Below, one piece after another: positions 24,207 through 33,235 of a stretch of 64,000 nucleotides of DNA; the first letter of the stretch is position 1, and each line of letters opens with the position of its first letter. The notes below the pieces were generated by a model, which was not told the origin of the DNA, did no database searches, and saw only the letters and a program-made list of their open reading frames with translations. Origin of the DNA: CALCNS01 sp937897315 (GTDB taxonomy: Bacteria; Bacillota; JAAYKD01). The position numbers were made by a program, and so were the translations under genes. The DNA is taken from assembly GCA_036744005.1 (NCBI GenBank), contig DAINOJ010000001.1:248001-312000 (forward strand). The letters are read 5' to 3'.

Positions 24207-24284
24207 TCATTACGACCTCCTCTATTGATTTGACTATGGATTCTGTTTTAAGACAAGGAAATCCTTCCAAAAGCAAAAGTACAT

Positions 24285-24310
24285 AAAAAACCGTGTCTAC
24301 ACACGGTTTT
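24285..24310 (-). terminator. Terminator of the sigH gene
   Basis: AAAACCGTGT (24287-24296) pairs with ACACGGTTTT (24301-24310). On the minus strand a TTTTTT run follows. It begins three bases after the sigH stop and separates it from the DUF4438 operon. Confidence 0.88.
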
Positions 24311-24313
24311 CGC

Positions 24314-24952
24314 TCAATTCGAGGAGGGTTTCATTTTAAGACCTATCTTCCGTTTGATTCTACATAAGGCGTTATCGACTGCTTTGGTTGAGGTCTTTAA
24401 CTGGTTCGCAATTTCCTGATAGGAAGCTTTTTTCAGATACAATAAGAAAACATTGTATTCAAACTTACTTAAGGTTTCCATAAGCTGAGCTTTGATATTG
24501 GCTAGTTCCTCGCGATTCATGACCACTTCTTCAGGATCGGTCATTCGTGTACTGGGAATCATATCGATCAATGTTCTATCGGTGCCGTCATCATACACTG
24601 GCTTGTTCAAGGAAATATAGGAATTCAATGGGGAATGTTTTAAGCGTGTAGAAGTCTTCACAGCCGTAATGATTTGCCTAGAAACACATAACTCCGCAAA
24701 ATGTTTGAATGGAATACCTTTTTCATATTGAAAATCACGTATGGCTTTATGGAGGCCAATCCAACCTTCTTGTAAGATATCTTCTTGATCAGCACCTGTT
24801 AAAAAATAAGGTTTTGCTTTGCTGCGAATGATGTGCCGGTATTTGTGCAACAAATACTCTGAGGCATATTCTTGACCTTGTTGGGCAAGTAAAACGACCT
24901 CTTCATCTTTCATGGTTTTTAACAATTGATTTTGGGAAAGGTGTGCAAACAT
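24314..24952 (-). CDS. sigH: RNA polymerase sigma factor SigH (Spo0H-like)
   Basis: A 212-aa sigma-70-family factor closely following SigH of spore-formers. Region 2 reads RSKAKPYFLTGADQEDILQEGWIGLHKAI and FKHFAELCVSRQIITAVKTSTRLKHSPLNSYISL, very like B. subtilis SigH. Region 4 (FEYNVFLLYLKKASYQEIANQL) carries the helix-turn-helix. SigH starts sporulation and competence transcription in Bacillus. ATG 24952 has GGAGGT seven bases upstream; an upstream ATG at 25066 would include the promoter. It is preceded by tRNA-Pro and not by the translation genes seen in Bacillus, so the locus order is unusual. Confidence 0.9.
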   Translation of the reverse strand: MFAHLSQNQLLKTMKDEEVVLLAQQGQEYASEYLLHKYRHIIRSKAKPYFLTGADQEDILQEGWIGLHKAIRDFQYEKGIPFKHFAELCVSRQIITAVKTSTRLKHSPLNSYISLNKPVYDDGTDRTLIDMIPSTRMTDPEEVVMNREELANIKAQLMETLSKFEYNVFLLYLKKASYQEIANQLKTSTKAVDNALCRIKRKIGLKMKPSSN

Positions 24953-24982
24953 AGCAGGACCTCCATTCGTTCCCTTTGTTTT

Positions 24983-25011
24983 ATCATAAAGAAAAAGAGT
25001 TGGAAAGTCAA
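24983..25011 (-). promoter_or_regulatory. Proximal sigH promoter
   Basis: On the minus strand TTGACT (25006-25011), a 17-bp spacer and TATGAT (24983-24988) lie about 30 bp before the start codon at 24952. Confidence 0.8.
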
Positions 25012-25124
25012 GCAAACGACCAAATTCTACGTATTTTTTCGCTGTTAAAGGAAGGAAAAACACCAAGTTCTGTCGACAAACAAAAAAAGAAACATTCGAT
25101 TGTTACCGAACGATTCTTATATTT

Positions 25125-25153
25125 ATCATACTTGATTTTTAGTGATGCGTCAA
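25125..25153 (-). promoter_or_regulatory. Distal sigH promoter
   Basis: On the minus strand TTGACG (25148-25153), 17 bp, TATGAT (25125-25130). It sits just after the tRNA-Pro terminator and would give sigH a long leader. Confidence 0.65.
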
Positions 25154-25166
25154 GGTGTAGAAGCAT

Positions 25167-25196
25167 AAAAAAAGGCAGAGACTTTATGTCTCTGCC
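25167..25196 (-). terminator. Terminator of tRNA-Pro
   Basis: GGCAGAGAC pairs with GTCTCTGCC around an ATAAA loop and is followed on the minus strand by TTTTTTT. Confidence 0.93.
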
Positions 25197-25204
25197 ATAA
25201 TTGC

Positions 25205-25281
25205 TGGTCGGGCTGCCGCGATTCGAACGCGGGGCCTCTTGAACCCCATTCAAGCGCGCTACCAAGCTGCGCCACAGCCCG
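25205..25281 (-). tRNA. tRNA-Pro (GGG)
   Basis: A 77-nt tRNA on the minus strand: acceptor CGGGCTG with CAGCCCG, discriminator A and encoded CCA; anticodon stem CTTGA/TCAAG, loop ATGGGGT, anticodon GGG (codon CCC); T arm CGCGTTCGAATCGCG. The C1-G72 pair is typical of proline tRNA. It has its own promoter and terminator. Confidence 0.96.
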
Positions 25282-25297
25282 TCGAAAGAACATTGTC

Positions 25298-25326
25298 ATT
25301 ATACTCAATTACCCATTAAAAATCAA
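25298..25326 (-). promoter_or_regulatory. tRNA-Pro promoter overlapping the recN 3' end
   Basis: On the minus strand TTGATT (25321-25326), 17 bp and consensus TATAAT (25298-25303). The -35 element overlaps the last codons of recN. Confidence 0.8.
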
Positions 25327-27062
25327 GTCGGAATTCGGGAAGAGTTGTGTAGGATTCTCTTCCATTGCTCAGCATTGGTTAGGAGATTCTTAGCGAGTGC
25401 AAACGCTGCGTCAGCGGCATGATTTCCTGCGATGAGTCGAGTGAGTTCCGCTTCGATTTCTTGCTGTTGTAAGACTTTCAATAATGTATAAGTTCGCTCC
25501 TCCGATTCTATTTTGCGTATAAAAACATGATGGTCTCCCATGGCCGCAACAATGGGCTGATGGGTGACTAACAGTAATTGATAATGTTGACTTAATGTAG
25601 CTAGCTTTTCGGCGACTCTCTGCACCGTTTCTCCGCTGATTCCCGTGTCAATTTCATCAAAAATGACAATAGGAATATCTCCTTGTAACATTACACTGCG
25701 CAGAGCCAGCATGATTCGTGATAACTCTCCCCCGGAAGCTATTTTTAGCAAAGGCTTTGCTGGTTCACCAATGTTGGTGGAGATGAAGAATTCACAGCGT
25801 TCCAAGCCATCAGCAGACCATTTGGTGGTCACCTCCTCTGCGTGACCGGAAAAGACAATCTCGAAACGACATTTCGGCATTTCCAAGTCTGCACATTCTT
25901 TCATGACAGCTTGACTCAGTTTTCCTGCCAATTGCTTTCTCGAATGACTGAGTCGTAACCCGATTTCCGCTAACTTCTTCTCTTCTGATTTTAGTTTGGC
26001 TTCCAAAGCCGTGATTGCTTGATCGTTGTTTTCGGCCGATGAAATCTTTTGGTGGATGATATCATAATAAGCTAAAATATCGCGGATGCGATTCCCGTAT
26101 TTTCGCTTTAATTGGGAAATCTGGCTTAAACGCTCTTCCACAGATTCCAGAGCATGAGGATCTTCTTCCAAGCGATCCTTGTATTTTACTACATCGGTAG
26201 AGATCTCCTCCAAAGTATAGAAGCAGGACTCCAACTGGGCAGAAGTCTCAGATAATTCCGAGTCCGATTGTAATACGGTTTCAATCTCTCGTAAGGCGAT
26301 TCGAAGAGCAGAGAGGACCCCATAAGAGCCGGGTCGATCTTCCTCCAATAGGGAATAGACTCGCTCTAAAGAGGCTTTATTTTTCTGGATGTGAGTCAGT
26401 CGTTTTCGTTCACTGAGTAGACGTTCCTCTTCGTCGGGATGAAGCGCTGCAGCTTGAATTTCTTTGGCTTGATATTGCCAAAGCTCCATCATTTGTAAGC
26501 TTTCACGCTCGCCCAAACGAAGTTGCTGTAATTCCTTCGAAGTATCACGCCATATTCGATATTGGTCTTTGTAACGACGCAATAAATCGCGGTGTTCGGC
26601 ATCTCCCGTTTGATCCAGAAACATCAAGTGATTTTTGGGGTTGAATAATTGTTGATATCCGTGCTGACCATTTATTTCGATGAGGGAGTCGGAACATTCT
26701 CTCAGAATACTCAAACTAACCGGCTTCCCGTTAATGCGAATCTGACCTTTTCCTTTGAGATTTAGCTCTCTCCAAATAGAAACTTGATCAGAGTCTTCGT
26801 CGATGAGTTCATATTGGGATAAGATACGGCTCAGTGAACTGTCTTCACGAAAACTAAAGTATCCGGTTACAGACATCGACTCTTTGCCATTGCGAATCGA
26901 CGTGGTATTGCCTCTAGCCCCCAGCAAAAAAGCGATGGCATCAAGTAAGATCGATTTACCTGCTCCGGTTTCTCCGGTGAAGACCGTCATTCCTGGTTGC
27001 AGAAGAAGCTCCATGGACTCAATCAGAGCAAAATTCTCAATCATCAACTGCTCTAACATCAT
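25323..27062 (-). CDS. recN: DNA repair protein RecN
   Basis: A 579-aa SMC-like ATPase acting in double-strand-break repair. Walker A GETGAGKSILLDAI (about 30-43), the ABC signature LKIASGGELSRIMLAL, Walker B PIVIFDEIDTGISG and the central coiled coil (about 150-380) are all visible, and the length is typical. It starts immediately after argR. In Bacillus, spoIVB and spo0A follow recN, whereas here tRNA-Pro does. The last codons overlap the tRNA promoter. Confidence 0.96.
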   Translation of the reverse strand: MMLEQLMIENFALIESMELLLQPGMTVFTGETGAGKSILLDAIAFLLGARGNTTSIRNGKESMSVTGYFSFREDSSLSRILSQYELIDEDSDQVSIWRELNLKGKGQIRINGKPVSLSILRECSDSLIEINGQHGYQQLFNPKNHLMFLDQTGDAEHRDLLRRYKDQYRIWRDTSKELQQLRLGERESLQMMELWQYQAKEIQAAALHPDEEERLLSERKRLTHIQKNKASLERVYSLLEEDRPGSYGVLSALRIALREIETVLQSDSELSETSAQLESCFYTLEEISTDVVKYKDRLEEDPHALESVEERLSQISQLKRKYGNRIRDILAYYDIIHQKISSAENNDQAITALEAKLKSEEKKLAEIGLRLSHSRKQLAGKLSQAVMKECADLEMPKCRFEIVFSGHAEEVTTKWSADGLERCEFFISTNIGEPAKPLLKIASGGELSRIMLALRSVMLQGDIPIVIFDEIDTGISGETVQRVAEKLATLSQHYQLLLVTHQPIVAAMGDHHVFIRKIESEERTYTLLKVLQQQEIEAELTRLIAGNHAADAAFALAKNLLTNAEQWKRILHNSSRIPT

Positions 27063-27521
27063 CTACTCCATAATTTCGTATAACTTAGCAACAAAAGCTT
27101 CCACTTGGTTTTCTTCTCGTAGGATGATTAAGATGGTATCATCTCCAGCAAGTGTACCAACCACATGTTCCCAGCCCATCGCATCCAACAGAGCAGCAAT
27201 GCTGTGCGCGTTGCCAGGCATCGTCCGCATCACAATGAGATTACCTGCATGGTCAATGGATACTAAGTTGTCAAGAAGTGCTCGTTTGACCTTGTCCAAT
27301 GAAGGGGTGATCTGTCCCACGACGCCTGGAAGCGCATAACGGGAGCGGCCATTGTCCATGGTGATTTTCAATAAGCCCAATTCTTTAATATCACGACTGA
27401 TGGTGGCCTGGGTAACCACTAAGTGGTACCTTTGACGCAACAATTCCACCAATTCCTCTTGAGTTTCCACAGCATGGGTTTTGACAAGTTGACGGATTAA
27501 TGTTAAGCGTTTACCTTTCAT
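27063..27521 (-). CDS. argR: Arginine repressor ArgR/AhrC
   Basis: The 152-aa hexameric regulator represses arginine synthesis genes with arginine as corepressor. It has an N-terminal winged helix (TQEELVELLRQRYHLVVTQATISRDIKELGLLKI, about 20-54) and the C-terminal arginine-binding motif GTLAGDDTILIILR (about 123-136). The stop codon is directly followed by the recN ATG. The order dxs-argR-recN is conserved in Bacillota, though the tlyA-like gene usually between dxs and argR is missing here. Confidence 0.96.
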   Translation of the reverse strand: MKGKRLTLIRQLVKTHAVETQEELVELLRQRYHLVVTQATISRDIKELGLLKITMDNGRSRYALPGVVGQITPSLDKVKRALLDNLVSIDHAGNLIVMRTMPGNAHSIAALLDAMGWEHVVGTLAGDDTILIILREENQVEAFVAKLYEIME

Positions 27522-27523
27522 GG

Positions 27524-29425
27524 TTACCTTCCTCCTGTCTTCAGTATGGGTTGATGGCTAAAATATTCTTTCATGATGCTATATAGGTGATCCGAATCCA
27601 ACTCCAGCTGTTGTAGTAATTGGGTTACTTTACCTTGTGGGATAAAGTGATCTGGGATCCCAAGTGAGCGTATTAAGCCCTGGTAATTCTTAGTTTGCAA
27701 AAATTGGGAGATGGTCGACCCAAAGCCGCCCAGGAGGGTATTCTCTTCAATGGTCAAAATGGAATGAGTCTGTTCTAGTAAGGGAAGTAATAAATCTTCA
27801 TGGAGTGGTTTCACTTGTCTGATTTGTATGAGGCCTACATCCAGGCCATCTTCGTTTCGAAGTCGTTCCAAGGCCTTATAAGCGCTTAGCCCTACCGGTC
27901 CCGTCGCCAATACCATATGGGTTCGGGATGGAAAGACCACCTGCGGTTCCGAGACTTGATGAGAAGTATTTCTTATGAGCTCTTTGCATTCAGGATGATA
28001 CAAAGTCTTGGGGTACCGTATCGCCACTGGGGCGTGAAGACTGAATGCATATTTCATTAAGGGTAAAATGTCTTCCGGTTGGGTTGCAGCCAAAATCGTC
28101 AGATTCGGGATCAAGCGTAGGTAGGTCAGGTCAAAAACGCCGTGATGTGTTTCGCCATCTTCGCCAACCAACCCTGCTCGGTCCAACATGAGGATAACGG
28201 GCAATTGCTGCATAGCGATATCTGTGATGATTTGATCAAAACCTCGTTGTAAGAATGTAGAATAAATGGCTACAACCGGATGAAGTCCTTGAGTGGCTAA
28301 TCCAGCAGCGAAAGTAATTGCATGTTGTTCGGCGATGGCGACATCAAAAAAACGTCGAGGATGGACTTTGGCAAATGGAGCTAATCCTGTTCCATCGGGC
28401 ATCGCAGCGGTGACTGCCACCAGTTTTGGATCTTCCTCCGCCAAAAGCAACATAGAAGTACTGAAAGCTTGAGTAAACAAAGGTTCAGACCAGCTTTTTG
28501 CTACACCGGTTTGGACATCAAAGGGTCCAGGTCCGTGAAATAGACTGGGTTGCTTCTCAGCCAGTTCGTAACCTTTTCCTTTTTTCGTCACCACATGTAA
28601 CAAAACAGGTGTTTGTGAACGTTTGGCTAGTTCAAGGGCTTCCAGCAAATGCTCAAAATTATGTCCGTCTATAGGGCCTAAATAAGTAAAACCCAACTCC
28701 TCAAAAAGCATTCCGGGTACCAATAATTGCTTAATCGATTCTTTGAAGCGATTGATGACGCGAATGGTGGATTTTCCAAAGGTTGGAATGCGTTCCAAGA
28801 CACTGCGAGTTCCCTCTTTGGTCTTGTAATATTGTGGTGCAGTGCGCAACCGGTTTAAATATTCGGATAAAGCACCTACATTTTCCGAGATGGACATTTC
28901 ATTGTCATTTAGGATGACGGTCATCTTGGTCTTACTGCGCCCGGCATGATTAAGGGCTTCAAAAGCCATGCCACCTGTCATGGAGCCATCACCGATAATG
29001 GCTGTGACATGATACTTCTTTTTCTGAACATCTCGTGCCAAAGCCATTCCCAAGGCAGCAGAAATGGAAGTGGAACTGTGACCGGTATCAAAATGGTCGT
29101 GTTCACTTTCGCTACGTTTGGGGAATCCACTAATCCCCCCCATTTGACGTAAACTGATAAAACCACCATAACGCCCGGTTAATAACTTATGTACATAACT
29201 TTGATGCCCAACGTCCCAGATTACTTTATCACGAGGAGATTGGAACACCGTATGATAGGCTATGGTCAATTCGACTACCCCTAAATTCGATGCCAAATGT
29301 CCTCCGGTTTGTGATACCGTTCGAATTAAGTAGTCGCGAACTTCGGAAGCCAATACCTGCAAGTCAGAGACTTCCATGGATTTTAAGGCTTGGGTAGTAA
29401 TGTTGGGTAAAAAACGATAAGCCAT
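27524..29425 (-). CDS. dxs: 1-deoxy-D-xylulose-5-phosphate synthase
   Basis: Dxs condenses pyruvate and glyceraldehyde-3-phosphate in the first step of the MEP isoprenoid route. The 633-aa protein has the thiamine-diphosphate motif GDGSMTGGMAFEALN...ND (about 145-171), the catalytic Glu region FFDVAIAEQHAITFAAG, and the C-terminal transketolase domain. ATG 29425 has GAGG seven bases upstream; a GTG at 29437 overlaps the upstream stop. It lies beside ispA. No carotenoid or retinal genes are present in the window. Confidence 0.95.
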   Translation of the reverse strand: MAYRFLPNITTQALKSMEVSDLQVLASEVRDYLIRTVSQTGGHLASNLGVVELTIAYHTVFQSPRDKVIWDVGHQSYVHKLLTGRYGGFISLRQMGGISGFPKRSESEHDHFDTGHSSTSISAALGMALARDVQKKKYHVTAIIGDGSMTGGMAFEALNHAGRSKTKMTVILNDNEMSISENVGALSEYLNRLRTAPQYYKTKEGTRSVLERIPTFGKSTIRVINRFKESIKQLLVPGMLFEELGFTYLGPIDGHNFEHLLEALELAKRSQTPVLLHVVTKKGKGYELAEKQPSLFHGPGPFDVQTGVAKSWSEPLFTQAFSTSMLLLAEEDPKLVAVTAAMPDGTGLAPFAKVHPRRFFDVAIAEQHAITFAAGLATQGLHPVVAIYSTFLQRGFDQIITDIAMQQLPVILMLDRAGLVGEDGETHHGVFDLTYLRLIPNLTILAATQPEDILPLMKYAFSLHAPVAIRYPKTLYHPECKELIRNTSHQVSEPQVVFPSRTHMVLATGPVGLSAYKALERLRNEDGLDVGLIQIRQVKPLHEDLLLPLLEQTHSILTIEENTLLGGFGSTISQFLQTKNYQGLIRSLGIPDHFIPQGKVTQLLQQLELDSDHLYSIMKEYFSHQPILKTGGR

Positions 29426-29433
29426 GGCAGACC

Positions 29434-29874
29434 TCACATGGCAAAGCCAACAGCCAAACCGAGAAAAGCACCGGCCAACACCTCAATCGGTGTATGTCCG
29501 ATAATCTCTTTTAATTGTCGGATTTGCAATTCTTGTAGATCAGGGATTTGCAAGATGATGTAATTCAGAATTTTGGCTTGATCCCCTGCCGCCCGACGAA
29601 CACCGGATGCGTCATACATAACGATGGTTGTCATGGTTGCAGAGATTGCGAATGCGCCACTATCTAGCCCAATCAGTCGTCCGGCCATGACCGTGATTGC
29701 CATCATCGCTGCTGTATGCGAACTAGGCATTCCACCCGATCGGTTCATCAAACGCCAGTTCCAGCGCCTTTCTAGTAAATAGTAAACCAGTACCTTTGAT
29801 AATTGAGCTAAAAAGGCTGCAATAAAAGCAGCACCAAGGTATCGATTCGCAAGAAATTCCTGAAAGCCGTTCAC
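29434..29874 (-). CDS. Divergent PAP2-family membrane protein (YuiD-like)
   Basis: A 146-aa membrane protein of the divergent PAP2 group (DUF212). The GGMPSSHTAAMMAI segment, MYDASGVRRAAGDQAKILN and the C-terminal GHTPIEVLAGAFLGLAVG match family positions of the phosphatase motifs. It may dephosphorylate a lipid pyrophosphate, consistent with its place between ispA and dxs, but this is inference. It ends just before dxs, with the dxs ribosome site overlapping its stop. Confidence 0.85.
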   Translation of the reverse strand: MNGFQEFLANRYLGAAFIAAFLAQLSKVLVYYLLERRWNWRLMNRSGGMPSSHTAAMMAITVMAGRLIGLDSGAFAISATMTTIVMYDASGVRRAAGDQAKILNYIILQIPDLQELQIRQLKEIIGHTPIEVLAGAFLGLAVGFAM

Positions 29875-29895
29875 ATCATCACCACAATCTCATTT

Positions 29896-30777
29896 TTATT
29901 GGTTACGATTTTTCAATCGAGCAAATAATTCTCTCAATTCTGAAGTATTGGCTGGTATATTCGCTAGTTGTTGTTGCAGGAGTACGTATTCCTCATCTAA
30001 TATTTGTTGCGTTCTCTCTACACCGTAACACTCCGTATACGTCCATTTATGTTTTTCTGCGTCCTTACCAATGGTTTTACCTAGTTGCCGAACATCCCCA
30101 ATGGCGTCAAGTAAGTCATCTTGTATTTGAAAAAACAAACCGAATCTCTGACCAAGTTGTTGCCATTGCTCCAGTACAGGGTTGCTTTGATTGGCCAGGA
30201 CTGCACCAAAGTGGAATGCCGCTTCCAATAGGGCTCCGGTCTTTAACGAATGCATACGTAGCAAACGTTCGATACTTCGGTTCTTCTCCGCCTGCATATC
30301 GAGAATTTGACCCCCAACCATACCATAACGTCCGGAGGCTGAACTCAGTATCTTCATTAAAGTTACGGTCTGTTCAGCGGAGTAATCCTGTTGCTCATAA
30401 CCCTTAGATAACAACCGGAACGCTTCTGTGAGTAAGGCATCACCGGCAAGCAAAGCGGTCGCTTCTCCAAAGACCTTGTGGTTAGTGGGTTTACCGCGCC
30501 GAAGATCATCATTGTCCATACATGGTAAATCATCGTGTATCAATGAATAAGTGTGGATACACTCTAAGGCTAAAGCCGGATAGATTGCTGAACGCCAGTT
30601 CTTTTTATGAGCCTCAACGACCAGACAAGGAATGATAGCTCGAATTCGTTTTCCTCCAGCCAATAAGCTGTATGACATGGCCAAGTCAATTTCAGAGAGA
30701 TCCGGTGGGGTTTGGGAAAATAACTCGGTGGCCAGTTGCTCCATCACATGAATGATTTGGCTTGGTGATTCCATCAT
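29896..30777 (-). CDS. ispA: Farnesyl diphosphate synthase (IspA-type polyprenyl synthase)
   Basis: This 293-aa prenyl transferase joins IPP units to make C15 chains. The first Asp-rich motif is DDLPCMDND (about 81-89) in HDDLPCMDNDDLRRG, and the second is DDLLD in FQIQDDLLDAIGD. Start at ATG 30777 overlaps the xseB stop by 4 bp with GAGGAG upstream; a longer frame to 30879 has no support. It could in principle yield precursors for a retinal pathway elsewhere in the genome. Confidence 0.93.
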   Translation of the reverse strand: MMESPSQIIHVMEQLATELFSQTPPDLSEIDLAMSYSLLAGGKRIRAIIPCLVVEAHKKNWRSAIYPALALECIHTYSLIHDDLPCMDNDDLRRGKPTNHKVFGEATALLAGDALLTEAFRLLSKGYEQQDYSAEQTVTLMKILSSASGRYGMVGGQILDMQAEKNRSIERLLRMHSLKTGALLEAAFHFGAVLANQSNPVLEQWQQLGQRFGLFFQIQDDLLDAIGDVRQLGKTIGKDAEKHKWTYTECYGVERTQQILDEEYVLLQQQLANIPANTSELRELFARLKNRNQ

Positions 30778-31019
30778 GAAAGAGACTCCTCTGTAAAAGG
30801 TTGAAGGAGCAGTTCGCCATTGGCTCCAAAAGTAATCTTTTCTACTTTCTGCTGAGCTAGGGTTAATTCCTGCTGGCATAACCTTGCTAATTGTACACCT
30901 TCTTCAAAAACCGCCATGGCATCTTGAAGAGACAGCGTTCCACTCTCTAATTGTCTGACGATGGAATCTAAGCGCACCAAAGCCTCTTCAAAGCTAATAT
31001 TTTCTTTCTTTTTAGGCAT
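30774..31019 (-). CDS. xseB: Exodeoxyribonuclease VII small subunit
   Basis: An 81-aa helical protein with ISFEEALVRLDSIVRQLESGTLSLQDAMAVFEEGVQLA, the family signature. It binds XseA to form the single-strand-specific exonuclease VII. The gene overlaps xseA by 8 bp and ispA by 4 bp. Confidence 0.95.
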   Translation of the reverse strand: MPKKKENISFEEALVRLDSIVRQLESGTLSLQDAMAVFEEGVQLARLCQQELTLAQQKVEKITFGANGELLLQPFTEESLS

Positions 31020-32247
31020 GATCTACTCCTCCATTCTCTTTTCCTTTTATCTCGAGAATTCTGCCAATTGCATGACCGTCAGAAAAAGTGATTTGGACTT
31101 CATCACCCCATCTTAATTGCTCGATGGTCGTGATGATTTCGTTTGTTTTTTCATTTTGGCAAAAAGCATATCCTCTGGAGAGTATTCTTAAAGGACTTAA
31201 TGCATCCAGTGTACCGCTTAAGCGTTCCAAAGAAGCATTTTTCTGCTGATGAATCTGCTTCATACTTTGAAACAAGTGCTGTTGAGAGTCTGCAAGACTT
31301 TTCTGCTTCTGCAATAACCAAGAGCGAAAGATATCGGGTTCGAGTTTGTTTTGATAATACGATAAACGCTCCTGCTTATTCTTCAGAATGTTTTCTGTTT
31401 GTAGATGTAACCGGTTCTTAAGATGATTGCTTTGATTCACAAGGGCTAGTACATCTGGAACCACCAATTCTGCTGCTGCCGAAGGGGTAGGAGCACGTAA
31501 ATCTGCCACGAAATCACTTAATGTATAGTCTGTTTCATGTCCAACTGCTGAAACGATGGGAATCTTGGAGCGGGATATGGCTCGTACCACAACTTCTTCA
31601 TTGAAGGCCCACAACTCTTCTAGAGAACCACCTCCTCTGCCGACGATAAGAACTTCGGCTAAAGCATGCTGATTCATGAGATCAATGGCAGTGGCGATTT
31701 GCTCTGCAGAGCCGGGTCCTTGAACCAAAACCGGAAGTAGACGTAAGGTCACACCCGGACATCTTCGAGTGATGACAGAAATAATATCGTGAACAGCAGC
31801 TCCGGAGGGAGACGTGATAATCCCCACTTTTTTGGGGAAGAAAGGAAGTTTCTGTTTATGTTCAGGGTTAAATAACCCTTCTTCTGCTAATTTTCTCTTA
31901 AGTTGTTCCAATGCCAAGGCCAAACTGCCGATGCCTTGGGGTTCCATTTGACTGACATAAAGCTGATACTGCCCATCCCTTTCATACAAAGAAACGGATG
32001 CCTTTAAGAGAACTTTCATACTGTTATCCGGTCGGAAACGCAGCAAGCGTGCTTTGGTATTAAACATGACGCAACGAACCGCTGCTTGCTCATCTTTCAA
32101 GGAAAAGTATAAGTGGCCGGATGATTGTTGCTTATAGTTTGAAATTTCTCCTTCCACCCATACTTGGCTTAATCCCGGTTCTTCATCCAAAAGCGATTTC
32201 ACCCAAGCATTCAATTGAGAAACGCTTAAGATATCACGTTGTTCCAT
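31012..32247 (-). CDS. xseA: Exodeoxyribonuclease VII large subunit
   Basis: A 411-aa catalytic subunit: an N-terminal OB-fold domain (about 6-100, SVSQLNAWVKSLLDEE), then the nuclease domain with VGIITSPSGAAVHDI, VGRGGGSLEELWAFNEE and SAVGHETDYTLSDFVADLRAPTPS, and a coiled-coil C-terminus. It overlaps the tsaD-like gene by 14 bp. Confidence 0.96.
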   Translation of the reverse strand: MEQRDILSVSQLNAWVKSLLDEEPGLSQVWVEGEISNYKQQSSGHLYFSLKDEQAAVRCVMFNTKARLLRFRPDNSMKVLLKASVSLYERDGQYQLYVSQMEPQGIGSLALALEQLKRKLAEEGLFNPEHKQKLPFFPKKVGIITSPSGAAVHDIISVITRRCPGVTLRLLPVLVQGPGSAEQIATAIDLMNQHALAEVLIVGRGGGSLEELWAFNEEVVVRAISRSKIPIVSAVGHETDYTLSDFVADLRAPTPSAAAELVVPDVLALVNQSNHLKNRLHLQTENILKNKQERLSYYQNKLEPDIFRSWLLQKQKSLADSQQHLFQSMKQIHQQKNASLERLSGTLDALSPLRILSRGYAFCQNEKTNEIITTIEQLRWGDEVQITFSDGHAIGRILEIKGKENGGVDHA

Positions 32248-33235
32248 GATTTGAATCCTTTCTTTGAGCGATTCGGTTTTGATAAGACCTTACTCCCAAA
32301 AAAGCAGTGCCGACGGCGTTATCACTACTCCAATCGGGTGAAGCGAAGTATAGTTTTAGACCTACAGCCGGATGCTCTAGTCGATGATGAAGCCTTAAGC
32401 GGATAAACTGATTCGATGCCACACCCCCAACGATGAGTACGTCACGAAGTTTCGTGTGTTTCTGAGCAAACAAGATCATTTTCTCTAGCGTCGTTGAGAT
32501 ACAGGCTTCGATACCTCTGGCTATATCCGCAGGATTTGCTCCTATATCTAAAGCGCGTAGAGCTTGAGTTTCAACACCGGAGAAACTGACATGATTCTCT
32601 TTGAAAGAAGAGGGAAAGCGTACAGGTTGTGTAGATTGGCGCGCAAGTATTTCCAAGGATGGTCCAGATGGAAATGGTAAGCCCATGGCTACACCAATTC
32701 GATCAATGAACTGACCTGCACTAAGATCGGATGTTTCTACGAGAATTTTTTCGTTGTACCCTGTAGCATGTCGGTCAATCTGCAACAATTCTGTGGTACC
32801 ACCGGATAAATGCACGGTTAGAAAAGTAGAAAGCTCAGGCATATTTGAACTACGAAAACCAGCTTCAATATGACCTTCCTGATGGCTATATATAAAAAGA
32901 GGGACTTGCAGAATTTGACTCATCACTTTGGCAAATTGCAGTCCCACCAAGAACACCGGCATATACGATTGAGAAAGAGCTCGCGGCCGATCGCTGACAC
33001 CGATGGCTACTGGAGGGTGCTGAGGATGCTGCAATAAAGAAAAAACGTGGTCGAGTGCTTTCAAATGAGAAAATACGGCATCGGATTGACGAAGACCACG
33101 CTCGCCACTCGCTACAGGCAATAATTGACGACTCTGACCTAAAAATTCACCGGTAACGCTAATTGCTGCAACCGAGGTTGTATAATTGCTCGTATCGATA
33201 CCGAGAATCCAGGAACTATCCGACTTCGGATTCAT
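32234..33235 (-). CDS. TsaD/Kae1-family protein (ASKHA fold), paralogue
   Basis: This 333-aa protein is related to TsaD, which makes threonylcarbamoyl-adenosine in tRNA. The N-terminal phosphate motif is LGIDTSNYTTSVAAI, the metal-binding His motif is HQEGHIEAG (about 118-126), the HLSGGTTELL and late VLIVGGVASN blocks are also recognisable. It differs enough from housekeeping TsaD that it is probably the second, poorly studied paralogue that is often near xseA in Clostridia. Loss of tsaB/tsaE neighbours fits this. Function unknown. Confidence 0.85.
   Translation of the reverse strand: MNPKSDSSWILGIDTSNYTTSVAAISVTGEFLGQSRQLLPVASGERGLRQSDAVFSHLKALDHVFSLLQHPQHPPVAIGVSDRPRALSQSYMPVFLVGLQFAKVMSQILQVPLFIYSHQEGHIEAGFRSSNMPELSTFLTVHLSGGTTELLQIDRHATGYNEKILVETSDLSAGQFIDRIGVAMGLPFPSGPSLEILARQSTQPVRFPSSFKENHVSFSGVETQALRALDIGANPADIARGIEACISTTLEKMILFAQKHTKLRDVLIVGGVASNQFIRLRLHHRLEHPAVGLKLYFASPDWSSDNAVGTAFLGVRSYQNRIAQRKDSNHGTT

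Noticed and set aside
24953..25066. N-terminal extension of SigH
   Set aside because: It contains the proximal promoter; a good GGAGGT precedes ATG 24952.
26803..27339. A 178-aa plus-strand ORF spanning recN and argR
   Set aside because: Both minus-strand genes are clear and complete, so it is antisense chance.
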